Assembly: GCF_040412425.1 (NCBI RefSeq)
Contig: NC_089756.1
Span: forward strand, 9,703,226-9,767,225
Reading direction: 5' to 3'
DNA from: Macrobrachium rosenbergii
Lineage: Eukaryota > Arthropoda > Malacostraca > Decapoda > Palaemonidae
Length of the DNA stretch: 64,000 nt
This document shows positions 11,116 to 21,821 of the stretch, one piece after another (position 1 is the stretch's first letter; every line of letters begins with the position of its first letter). The translations under genes were made by a program, and so were the position numbers. The notes under the pieces were generated by a model that worked only from the letters and a program-made list of their open reading frames with translations, was not told the DNA's origin and ran no database searches.

Positions 11116-11285
11116 ATAAGTAACTTACCAAATAATTACATAGCTATTAGTTTCCACTTTATGCGGAAGCTCAAAATTTAAAAATCGCAGTAGTGCTCTT
11201 TTGTTTTGGGTGTATGTAGTTGCCCCACCCACTTTTGGGGAAGAATAGGTACAACACAACTAAAGAGATCAATTCTTTTCTGCTG
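11116..11285. repeat. Left inverted terminal repeat of DIRS element B
   Basis: Reading rightwards, this sequence matches the bottom strand of 19446 back to about 19280 in order: aacttaccaaataattacat, agctattagtttc, agctcaaaatttaaaaatcg, cttttgttttgggtgta, gaagaataggtacaacaca, and aaagagatcaattc. A few indels interrupt the match. It fixes the 5' boundary of the element at about 11116. Confidence 0.8.
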
Positions 11286-11469
11286 GCCAATGGCTAAACA
11301 TGGGTTGTTGAGTAACTCGGTGGACTTTTTCACCAGATGGTTTCCAAATTGTCACCATTTGGTGAAGTATTCTGGATTTTTGGTAGCATGCTAATTTCAG
11401 TTAGCTTAGCTAATATTCAAAACTTTCTATTTGTGACTTTCTTGATTTTAACTATAATTTTGACTTATC

Positions 11470-12722
11470 ATGTCAGATTCTAGCCTTTCTAGTGTTAGAT
11501 ACTGCAGCAAAGGCTGCAAAACTAGACTCACATCATCAAAATACGACACTCATACCATTTGTTGTACTTGTAGGGAGCAAGTTTGCTCGCCTGACCTTAA
11601 TTGTGATGAATGTAAGGATTGGGATAAAGGGAAATGGAAAGCTTTGCATACTTATTTGTAGAAACTCCAACGAGACAGACTTAGGAAAGAGACTGCTAGG
11701 GCGGAAGCTAGAGCTTCTGCTAGTCAGGATAATTCTCCCAAAGTGGATATTGTTGATCTTCCTGTCCCTTCAATGCCTGTGACTGTTTTTTTGCATATTT
11801 CCAGCCCCCTGACTTTCCCAGTTACTCTGGTCCTTGGCTCCCATTCTTTTGAACCCAATGCCATTGCCAGGTTGGAAGCTCTTGTAGATCAGAAATTTGA
11901 TCGTTTAGTCAATACCGTTAACCAGATTGAGAACTCAGAGTCCTGATGAACAAATTCAATAGTGTCAGTGTTGGTCTTAATACAGTGTCGAGGGCAGTGA
12001 TAGTGGAGGGGGTGACTACTCGGTTCACCGTTGCTCCTAAACCAGGGTCCCTGCTAAACTCCCCTTGCTCGCATGGGAGGAAGCAAACTGTCAGTCCAAG
12101 GGAGGTAGGTGGGGTTTGCCCACAGGTAGTTGCTTCCTCAACCAAGCCTGTTGCACAGCGATCCCAGGACTCAGTGGACAGCCACTAGAAAGGTGTCCGT
12201 TTAAGTGCGCATAATTTATCATCTAGTGACTTGGACTTGCAAGAGGCGAAAAAGCCCAGCAGGCACTTTTCTAGTGCGTCGCGGCCATTGAAAAGGCATT
12301 CTTCCGCAATGGACGAGGACTCACCTGTCTGTAAACGAGCCTTGGAGAGAGCTCGTAGTCCAACTCCCTCTTGTAGTTTCTCGGATCACCTGAGTCTGGC
12401 TCCGTCTGGGCCTAAGGTGTCCGCCGAGCGCCACAAGTCTGATCATTCAGTATTCAGACACTCAGTACATGATATTTCAGTGTATGAGCACCCAGTTTCC
12501 GAGCCTTCAGTATCGGAGTGTCCAGTTTTTGAGCACCCTATAAGCGAGCACCCAGTGTCCGAACACCCAGTGAGTGATCAATCAGTGCCCGAGCATTTTG
12601 AGTCCGAGTGCCCAGTGTATGAGCAAGCTGTGTTTGAGCGCCCAGTGTCAGATCGTCCAGTGCATGGGCGCCAAATGTCTGATCACACGGTATATGAGTG
12701 TCCAGTGTCCAAGCTTTCCTAG
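11470..12722 (+). pseudogene. Gag-like protein of element B: Cys-rich N-terminus and pentapeptide repeat region
   Basis: The start codon at 11470 opens a Cys-rich N-terminus (CSKGCKTRLT, then CCTCREQVCS and CDECKDWDKGKW), plausibly zinc-binding. A TAG at 11659-11661 interrupts it, and the frame resumes to 11946. After a frameshift, 12231-12722 encodes a long run of five-residue units of the type SEHPV, VFEHP and SECPV (about 12430-12720), corresponding to an imperfect 15-bp tandem repeat. The Cys-rich N-terminus resembles ORF1 proteins of other DIRS elements. The pentapeptide stretch is not a known enzyme motif. Element A has only a weak trace of it. Confidence 0.6.
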
Positions 12723-13036
12723 GCCCAGTGTCCATGAAGCGCTCTGTATTAATTGAAGTGTCCAGTATCTGATGGTACAGTGTCTGAGCGCCTAGCCTCC
12801 GAGCGCCTGTTATCCAAATGTCTTTGTTCAGTAGATCCTTCTTGTGAGGCACGCCCATCAGTAGTCAAGTGCCCGTCACCACAAGTGGATCAGGCAGTTC
12901 CTAGCTTGACAGGTGCTGTTTTGTCTGTAATCGATGACCTGACTTTGGCGCCATTTCAACAGTGTTTAGATAGCATTCTTAGCCACAGGACCCTCCAGAC
13001 CCTCCTACTTCCCATATTTCCTCTGAAGAGGAACCT

Positions 13037-13984
13037 TTGGATGAGGAACAGCCGACTTCTAATTACTCGGCTCTGTTGAGATATTTTTTAGTCTGCTTTC
13101 CGACTTTCTTCTCTCCGGCTATCCCAACTTCTCTGAGTTCAGTCTTCTTAATGCGGCATCCTGCAGGGACTTCCAAGCTGCCTCATATAGTGCTTTCTTC
13201 TTCGTTTAGGAAAGCTCGGGCCCATATGGATACCTGGTTGGCGGAGAAGAGAGACTTATGGAAGGCAGTGTTTTGTACTCCTCCCTCTCACCTGATACGA
13301 CAGGAGTATATGTTGTACTCCACTGGAGAAGCTCCTTCTTTGGGAGTCTGCCTCCTCCCAAGGGGACTTCTCCAGTCTTATCGATGCCACTCGTTGTTCG
13401 GCATTCTTGTCTGCCAGGGTTTTATTTACAACTTCAGAATTGGATCATCTCCTTAGGGACATCTTTAAGGTCTTCGAGGTCCTGAGCTTCCTCGATTGGA
13501 CTGTGGGAGCTCTGGCGAAAAAGAAGGATTGTGTTTCTCTACAGTAGAACTTTGCTGCGGACTGGTTTAGGGTGCTTTCATACACTGACAGAGTGGTGAG
13601 AGATGGCACACAGGAGCATCCATTTTTACGACAGGCCTGAAGAAAAGGGATTTATGGTGTTCGTTCACCACTAAAGGAGTAACCCCCTCTCAGAGATTGT
13701 CCCTTCTTTTTGCACCCTTGGACAGAACCAGTCTATTTCCTCAAGCGACCTTAGAGCAAGTGACTGCCGAATTTCAGAAGAAGTCTATGCAAGACCTCCT
13801 TGCACAGTCAGCTAAGAGACCTAGAGTTCCATCTAGAGCACCCTCGTCTTCTTCTTCTACTGTTAGGACTGCCTTCCGTCGGCTCAACAGCCCTTTTGAG
13901 GAGGCAGGGGATGTTTTCAGTCAAGACTTAGGACAAATCTTCGGTCAGTGTGACCTTCCAAGAAGCCTTCAAATAAACCCAATA
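13037..13984 (+). pseudogene. C-terminal gag region of element B
   Basis: Pieces in two frames (13037-13456 and 13697-13984) carry DTWLAEKRDLWKAVFCTPPS and SLLFAPLDRTSLFPQATLEQ, matching element A at about 6100 and 6580. A Ser-rich linker (about 13840-13860) precedes the break. The MITE-Q at 13985 cuts the end of this region. The role is structural by position only. Confidence 0.55.
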
Positions 13985-14270
13985 CAGGCAGTCCCCGGTT
14001 ATTGACAGGGGTTCCGTTCTGACAGCGTGACAATAACCGAAAATCACCGATACCCAAAAATTGGTGATTTTCAGCGCATATTCAGCGATTTTTAGTGCTT
14101 ATCGGTGCCGAAAATCGCCAGTTATTGGGACCTCTGTTAGGTATGCATCGGCGCCGATAAGCGGAAATCGGCAATTTTCGGCACCGAAAATTGCCACTTT
14201 TCATTGCTAGACAAGCATTGTAAAACCGGATCACCAATGACTGAGTCCCCCAATAACCAGGGATTGCCTG
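13985..14270. mobile_element. MITE-Q related element inserted between gag and RT of element B
   Basis: The left end CAGGCAGTCCCCGGTTATTG and the right end, in reverse complement CAGGCAATCCCTGGTTATTG, are imperfect terminal inverted repeats. TA precedes the left end (13983-13984), and TG follows the right end where TA is expected. The interior (aaaatcgc, aaaatcacc and cgattt words) differs from the 9939 copy, so this is a sister subfamily. It inserted after element B did. Confidence 0.75.
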
Positions 14271-14329
14271 TGCTGACAAATAAGGACTCTGTCCTCTGTG
14301 TCCCAGTGGGAGCAGGACTCCTCCATTTT

Positions 14330-15760
14330 TGGAGCAGGTGGGAGGCCAGATGTGTGGAACCTTGGGTTCTAAAAGTTTTAAAAGAAGCTTATGCGATCCC
14401 TTTCAGGGAGAAACCTCCATTAACAACCTCTCCCATCATCTTGAAGGCCTACTTGATGGGCTTGGAGAGGTTTTCAGCCCTCTCTTGAGAAGTATCAGCC
14501 CTTCTCAAGAAACAAGCTGTGGAGATGGTCGAAGATATAAACACGGGTTTTACAACTGCCTCTTTGTCATTCCCAAATCATCAGGAGGATGGAGACCTGT
14601 CCTGGACATCAGTGCTCTGAACTCCTTCGTTCTGACTGCAAAGTTCAAAATGGAAACAAACAAGTCAGTCCTGTCAGCCATACATCAGGGAGACTGGATG
14701 GTAACTGTCGATATGCAGGGTGCATACTTCCACGTTCCAGTACACCCGAACTCAAGGAAGTGTCTGAGGTTCATTTTCCAGGACAGGGTCTTTCAGTTTC
14801 AGGCACTGTGCTTCGGCTTCCCCATAGCCCCTCAAGTTTTCACACTGCTGGTGAAATGGCTCCATCTAATGGGAATAAATGTCTGTCTTTATCTAGATGA
14901 CTGGCTACTACACTCCCTCAAGATCCAAGTGTTTGGAGGACCTTCACAAGACACTTACACTCAACCAGGATTTGGGGCTTCTAACCAATGTCAAGAAATC
15001 TCAATTGGTTCCCAGTCAATTGAGTCAATATTCAGGGATAATGATAGATTCTCTGAATTTTCGAATTTTCTTGCTTTTCCGTCAGATCAAAGGATCCAGA
15101 ACTGCATCAAGAAAGTCTCTGAAACTTCATCTCTCAGCCAGAGTGGATGAGCCTTCTGGGAACACTTTCCTCCATTGAAAACTTTGTACCACTGGGCAGG
15201 TTGCATTCCAGAGTGCTGCAATTCTTCCTTAGAGCCAGTTGGCGCAGGAAGAATCTCCCGGATTCGTTTTTGCCTTCCCCATCACTCCTGAAATCAAGGA
15301 GGACCTTTGATGGTGGCTGGTGGAAGGCAGATTCTCAGTAGGAAAGTCGCTACGCCCTCTGAGCCGCAACCTAACGTTATATTCAGATGCATCAGATCTG
15401 GGTTGGGGGTTTCTCCTTGACAACAAGGAAGTATCTGGGACTTGGTCCCCAGCCAAAAGAAACTTACACATAATCGTGAAGGAACTAAAAGCGATACACC
15501 TGGCTCTTCAGTTCTTCTCAGCAGCAACTTCCAACAAAACGATCATGGTCCATTCAAATAGCATGACCACTCTACATACGGAATCAAGGGGGACACATTC
15601 CTTTTTGCTTTATGAAGCAGTCAAGGATCTTTTCCTGTGGGCACAGGAAACAAAACCTCCATGGTGACCCGCTTCATTTGAGGAAAGCTCAACATCCTAG
15701 CGGACGAATTAAGTCACGGCAAACAGGTTCTACCAACAGAGTAGACACTAAATAAACCCA
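14330..15760 (+). pseudogene. Reverse transcriptase-RNase H of DIRS element B (frameshifted)
   Basis: RT motifs run in one frame to about 14930: GFYNCLFVIPKSSGGWRPVL, VTVDMQGAYFHVPVHP (motif A with its Asp), FQALCFGFPIAPQVF and VCLYLDDWLLHS. Frameshifts then move the sequence through two other frames (DLHKTLTLNQDLGLL at about 14938, MSLLGTLSSIENFV at 15147). RNase H is at 15320-15667 with LYSDASDLGWG, IVKELKAIHLAL and MVHSNSMTTL. In the last motif the catalytic Asp of element A (VHSDNM) is Asn (VHSNSM). RT active-site residues are therefore kept, while the frame and one RNase H residue are lost. Confidence 0.85.
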
Positions 15761-15996
15761 CAGGTGTGCACCGACCTGTGGAAACAGTGGGGAACACCGT
15801 AGATTTGCAACGTCAAGGAACCATCGTCTTCCATTGTTTTGTTCCTCAGCGCCGGATCCTCGAGCATGGGTGACAGATGCCATGCTGTAAGATTGGTCGG
15901 GTCTAGATGTTTACACCTTTCCCCCATTCAGCATGGTGAGAGAAGTCAGAAGTTTAGCACCCACATCAGCATATTGATGACCCTAGTGACTCCCTT

Positions 15997-17059
15997 TTGG
16001 CCACACAAGGAATGGTTCCTGGATCTTCTGGCTCCTCTTATAGATTTTCTGAGGCTGTTACATCAGAAGAGAAATCTGCTCAAACAACCTCATTTTCACC
16101 GATTTCACCAAGGGTTGTCCACTCTAGCTTTGACAGGCTTCAGACTGTCTGGGAGCTTGTCAGAGTGAAAGGATTTTCAAGTAAGGCTTCAGAAGCAATT
16201 GCAGGATGTAGGCGCCGATCTTCTGCTCTGGTCTACCAACCCAAGTGGGCAGTTTTCCAAGGCTGGTGTCGAGAGAATAGTATCTCTTCTTCCAAGACAA
16301 CTCTAACCCAAATGGCTGATTTTCTCCTGTATTTGAAATCTTCCAAGGGACTGGTTACATCCACTATAAAAGGTTGCAGAGCTATGCTGAATTCTGTCTT
16401 CAAGCATAGGGAATTAGACCTGTCTTTGAATCAAGATATTAGCAATGTGATCAAATCTTTTAACACTTCAAAACAAGAAATCTTCTACTCTCACTTGGAA
16501 TTTGGATGTGGTCCTTAAATGGCTCTTGGGCCCTCCTTTCGAGCCCCTAGACTCCTCTTCTCCTAGAGATTTTACAAGGGAGACTCTATTTTTAATGGCC
16601 CTTGCCACAGCGAAGAGAGTCAGTGAATTACATGCCCTGGATAAGAGGGTAGGATTTTTGCAAGGACATGCAGTGTGCTCTCTGATATTGGGGTTCTTAG
16701 CTAAGAACAAGGATCCTGCTAATCCCTGTCCACATTCCTTTATAGTCAAGAGCTTGACAGAAATCCTGGGTCCATCGGATCAGGAGAAAGTTCTCTGCCC
16801 AGTTAGAGCACTGAAGTGTTACTTGGAGAGAACTAATAGTATTAGAGGTTCCTCACAGAATATCTGGTTTTCTGTTAAGAATCTTGGACGTCCTTTATCC
16901 AAGAACGCATTATCCTTCTTTTTGAGGAGGGTGATTTTAGAATCTCATTCAAGGATCCAGGAGAATTCCCTCCCTTTAAGCAAAGTAAAGGCCCATGAAA
17001 TGAGGGCGGTTGCCACTTCGTTGGCATTCAAGCGGAATCTCTCTCTCTCCGCGATATAG
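15997..17059 (+). pseudogene. Tyrosine recombinase of DIRS element B, C-terminus deleted
   Basis: The N-terminal core-binding domain (16240-16480; WAVFQGWCRENSISSSKTTL, then GCRAMLNSVFKHRELDL) is well preserved. A frameshift near 16505 leads to the catalytic domain (16502-17059). AKRVSELHAL holds the first catalytic Arg (about 16612) and HEMRAVATSLAFKRNLS holds the HxxR box (about 16993). The frame stops right after LSLSAI. Comparison with element A shows that about 60 bp are missing between the ata at 17054-17056 and gaggctgtgtacgaaaa. That gap contains the segment that should hold the nucleophilic Tyr, so recombination activity is excluded. Confidence 0.85.
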
Positions 17060-17278
17060 AGGCTGTGTACGAAAAATGTGGTAAGTTAACCCTTTTTCCA
17101 CAGCTGGTTATCCGCTCTCCTTGATAAGGATTGTCATCTGCCCTTGGGAAGTCTGGTGACTCTGTGTTGTGAGTGCCTAACAGTCATTGTTTTTAAAGTT
17201 TTTTCAGTGGAATATTTTTTAAATTGGTATAGGTTATTTTTTGGTCATTTCACTGGTACTGCACCCAGGGCAAGGGCT

Positions 17279-17300
17279 GACATATATATATATATATATA

Positions 17301-17397
<97 letters not shown>
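17279..17397. repeat. (TA)n microsatellite, first block in element B 3' region
   Basis: About 118 bp of almost pure TA repeat with one TGA interruption near 17301. It directly precedes MITE-P copy 2. Short ORFs reading IYIYIY across it are artefacts. Confidence 0.95.
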
Positions 17398-17401
17398 CAT
17401 A

Positions 17402-18289
17402 CAGTAAACCCCCTGTATTCGTGGGGGATGCATACTGCAACCCCCCCCCCCCACAAATAGCTAAAATCCACAAATACTTAAAACCCCTTTAAAAACATTT
17501 AGAACTGCTGATTTTGATAGTGTAATCACAAAAAAAAACTCTAAAAATGCTTATACCTGAGTATTTTAATAGTTTTATCACAAAAAGTGCATTTAGTCTT
17601 GAAAATTATATGAAAATACAGCAATTAGTGAATATTTCTCGGTGAAAAAAACAGCGAATGGATGAATTTTCTGCAAATAATGGTTTATGACAGGGGTTCC
17701 GTTTTTACGCCGCATCATAAACCGAAAATCGTCGTAAACCGAAAAATAAAATTGTCGAAAATCGTCAAAAATCATAAGAAAACCTTACTTTTAATGCTTT
17801 GGGTGCATTGAAAATGATGTAAACTGCATTTTTATTGAGTTTTTCATCAAAAAAAACCTCCAAATTATGATTATTCTGCCGTTTTGGAGCCATATTTCTT
17901 CCGTCGGATCGGCGTACGACGCGTCGTAACCCCGGAACATGCGTCGTAAACCGGGAAATAATTTCTGATGAATATATTTGAAAAGCGTCGTAACCTCGGA
18001 ACGTCGTAAGCCGGACCCATCGTAAACCAGGGACTGCCTGTATTATGATAGTTTAAATGCAAAAAAACCCCTCTAAAAATGCTTATACCTGAGTATTTTG
18101 ATAGTTTTATCATATAAAGTGCATTTAGTCATGAAAATTATATGAAAATACAGTAATTAGTGAATATTTCTCAGTGAAAAATACCGCAAATGGGCAGATT
18201 TTCTGCGAATAATAGGTAGATACATTCCACAGAGAAATCTGCGAATACGTAAGTCCGAGAATAGTGAGGCCGAAAGACGGGGTTTACTG
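17402..18289. mobile_element. Compound MITE: two partial MITE-P copies around a MITE-Q
   Basis: The left boundary (CAGTAAACCCCCTGTATTCG at 17402) and right boundary (GACGGGGTTTACTG ending 18289) are MITE-P ends with flanking TA. The P sequence runs to about 17683. A MITE-Q in opposite orientation to the 9939 copy follows to 18040, lacking its extreme left end. P sequence then resumes at a point already covered on the left (gatagtttaaatgcaaaa). The P interior is thus partly duplicated, so this is not a simple single insertion. Confidence 0.75.
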
Positions 18290-18293
18290 TATG

Positions 18294-18300
18294 TATATAT

Positions 18301-18383
<83 letters not shown>

Positions 18384-18394
18384 TATATATATAC
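18294..18394. repeat. (TA)n microsatellite, second block
   Basis: About 100 bp of TA repeat between MITE-P copies 2 and 3, with minor interruptions (aatata near 18310, cagtatata near 18381). Confidence 0.95.
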
Positions 18395-18409
18395 ACATAC
18401 ATACATATA

Positions 18410-18894
<485 letters not shown>

Positions 18895-19157
18895 GATTGT
18901 TAGCTTTGGCAACCTGCGGTTCGCTCCCTACGTTGCAAAGTCTCCACTAAAGTAGAGGTAACCCTTGGCTCTACCACCATGCTGCTACAGGTCGAGGGAG
19001 CTCCAACCAGAGGCAGAATCCACCTGCTGTAGCTCCCTCAACAAGCATATCACGATGCTAGCTAACCTTTCTGTTTCAAACTCTCCTCCATCTATGAGGG
19101 TTTTTGGGTGGCACTGTTTATGTTCATGATCCCACCTCCTATCAGTGTGGGATTCAG

Positions 19158-19466
19158 CGATGTAATTTTTTGTAAGTTGCTTGTATGAAAATTACATTTT
19201 TATAATAAAATAAAGTTTTATATATACTTACCAAATAATTACATAATTGGAGCCCTCCCTCTTCCCCTCTCAGTGGACAGAGCGTGTAAATGAATTGATC
19301 TCTTTAGCTGTGTTGTACCTATTCTTCTCAAAACGTTGGGGGGGAACAATCTACACCCAAAACAAAAGAGAGCTACTGCGATTTTTAAATTTTGAGCTGC
19401 CGCTAAAGTAGAAACTAATAGCTATGTAATTATTTGGTAAGTATATATAAAACTTTATTTTATTAT
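19158..19466. repeat. 3' terminal module and right inverted repeat of DIRS element B
   Basis: A short fragment (tgtaattttttgtaagttgc, 19160) is followed by a 44-bp arm (about 19202-19245), a spacer of about 177 bp and a perfect reverse-complement arm (about 19423-19466). The spacer plus the end matches the left terminal repeat at 11116-11285 in inverted orientation. The design equals that of 3888-4360. Confidence 0.8.
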
Positions 19467-20158
19467 TAAAATGTCATTTTTTTCTCAAGCACATTTTCAT
19501 GTTTGTATAAGTTAGTTGCATGTAAGTTTTTACAAAACTTATAACTTTCAAATCACCATATGCCACGTATACTGTACTTCTACAAAGCCAAGGGAGGGGG
19601 CACTTGGGTGCTTGAGCCCCTTCCCCATTTCTTCATAGCTAAGGTGCCCGTTTTGTCAGAAATAATAATTTGTTTGGATCATATCTTTACAACATTTCTT
19701 CTTTTTATATATATCATATATTATTATATAACTGTAGCACATAAAACATGGCAGATTTCATTCTAAAAAACTAAGAGAGTGCCCTTTTTTCCACTTGAGC
19801 TCCTGCCCTTCTGAAAGTCTGTGCCCGCCCCTGGCTGTGAACAATCATGAACAGTGAGAAATGGAAGAAGATTATTGTTCCTTAGAGGTCGTAGATTTCC
19901 TTGTTTGAAGGAGTGTTTGTCTTTTTCTGTAAAATGAAAGTAGAATTTGCAAACTAATGAAGCTCCTAATCTACGATGAGAAGCGGAGTAAGATGTTTCA
20001 AAGGTTTTGAAATAATTGTCACAAATACATAGTGTAAATAATTTTCAACTACTGATGCAAAGGTTTTTTTTTATTTAGCTGTCTTTATGCTATAGGGAAA
20101 TTTAACAAGATGTATTAAAAGAATGGGGTTTTTATTAAAAAATGCAATGTAATTTCAG
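19467..20158 (+). other. Probable NPRL3 intronic sequence
   Basis: AT-rich and without coding signal. It ends in a splice acceptor (aatttcag, AG at 20157-20158) immediately before the first recognisable NPRL3 exon. Confidence 0.45.
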
Positions 20159-21821
20159 CTTGCTGGTCACCTGGTTTATTGGGGTAAAGCTACAGTTATA
20201 TATCCATTGTGCAATACTAATGTGTATGTTTTGGCACCAAATGCTCCTACAGCTATGTAAGTATACATTTGCTGCTTATTTAATTGCATGAGAGAAAAGG
20301 ATAGATGATTATTCTGTATTTGGTGTCTGTATTTCAGCTATATAATCACTTTATCCTAATGTGACTTCAAAGGCAATTCAAGTGCTATAAAGAGGGGAAA
20401 GACTAACTTTTGTGTCTCTTATTCATAGAAACAGCCCATTAACAGAGCGATTCAGCGAACAGTTCCCAGGGTCATCACTTCATAGAGCTCTGGCAGAATT
20501 CTCTCTACCAAGTTCATTGAGTGACAAGTGCCATCCAATGAACTTTGCTCAGCACCAGGTACAATAAATGTTTAATAATCTTAAACTACACATGTGGTTG
20601 ATATGAGATTTGTATTGTTTGGGTTATATTTATGACTCCAAGGTCATATACTGCTGTTTTGTAAGAAAATTGATCAAATTTAACCAATACTGTATTTATG
20701 ATGGGGAATTTCCATTCTCACAGCAGGAACAAGTGCAGCAAGTTTTGTGGCTCTTAAGACATGGTTTGCTCCAGCAACTTCATACTTATATTTACTTGGC
20801 TCCACCGATCACCCTGGATGGAGGAATAACCAGATCAAGTGGACGAGATTTTGGTGGAACAGGACAGTTAGGTAGTCATGGAACAAGCTCTCCTGCAAGC
20901 ACAAGTATTCCTACACCAACAGTCCATGAACCTCCACCACTTACCCATGACCCACCTTCACTTGCCCCACACCCACACATACATCATCATAACGATACAA
21001 CTCGTGATGCTCTCCACCATGCTGTAGCCCAGTTGAGTCAGCCAGCATCGGAGAGTGACCTTGGTTCAGGTACAGTGATTGTTTACTCATTGATCATGAT
21101 TTTTAATTGCAGTTCTTTTCTTTTTTTTTATTTGCAAGATTTCCTTTTAGATTTTGATGGTGTTGATTTTAATGTATCTTGATGTAGAAAATACTTTTGC
21201 TGAAAATTTGTTTGTGATGACAGTATTTCTAAGCATTTTATAAATTTTTTAATACTGAAATTGCAGTCTGCAGTGATGAACGAAGTCCTAGCCCAGGCGT
21301 AAGTATAAGCACCATCCCAGATGATTCTGTTCGCCGTCAGTTAGACACCTTCCTTTCTGTAACAGAGAAGGAGATGGTCATGAAAGTGGAGGCAGCCCAA
21401 AATCCAGAAGATCTTAAACTTTTTTCAAAGTAAGGTCAAGTGCTTGTAAGGACTCTTTATGCTTTTTGCTTTTTTTGATAATATCAGCTTAATAGTCAGC
21501 ATGAATTTGTTGATTTTACAGTATGATGAAGGTTGGGTCCTGGAAATTTCTTAGTGGTTAAAGGTTTTTAGTTCAAAACAGTACAAAATTTTATGTTGAA
21601 TATTGAGTATTAATTGCATTTCTATTAGAAATGTTGAAAACAGTTTTCTTTTGAACAGGTTGTGCATGTTTTTCCGTGGTAAACACCATCTAGAGGAAAT
21701 GATGTACAGAGTCAATCTTCGAAGATCACAACTTTTACAAATCATTGACAAATTTCGTCAGGTTCTTTATACTTGCCAGCATCCTGATGAATCGTTGAAC
21801 CTCACAGATCAGACCATATGA
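20159..21821 (+). CDS. NPRL3: NPRL3 (GATOR1 complex subunit), C-terminal five exons
   Basis: Five exons with GT-AG junctions and consistent phases read as the C-terminal part of nitrogen permease regulator-like 3: 20159-20256, 20429-20558, 20724-21069, 21267-21429 and 21659-21821 (TGA), about 299 codons in total. Diagnostic stretches are [67 protein letters not shown] and [20 protein letters not shown]. The last matches the FRGRHHLEEIMY region of animal NPRL3 as I remember it. NPRL3 pairs with NPRL2 and DEPDC5 in GATOR1, which inactivates Rag GTPases at the lysosome when amino acids are low and so restrains mTORC1. Exon 3 carries a Pro/His/Thr-rich linker (about 20900-21000). N-terminal exons are not seen and should lie upstream, so the DIRS elements probably occupy an intron. 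Possible polyadenylation hexamers occur downstream (for example 22291). Confidence 0.88.

Noticed and set aside
12430..12720. Possible CRISPR-like array
   Set aside because: Units are 15 bp, contiguous and coding in one frame, without unique spacers. The sequence is eukaryotic.
12538..12858. Minus-strand ORF with LGAQT/LGTRT-like repeats
   Set aside because: It is the antisense reading of the 15-bp gag repeat array.
17234..17473. Several overlapping ORFs reading IYIYIY on both strands here and at 18157-18955, 41536-41775, 42348-42554, 44028-44615, 47840-48700 and 52119-52441
   Set aside because: They are translations of (TA)n and (CA)n microsatellites, open only because the repeat has no stop in these frames.
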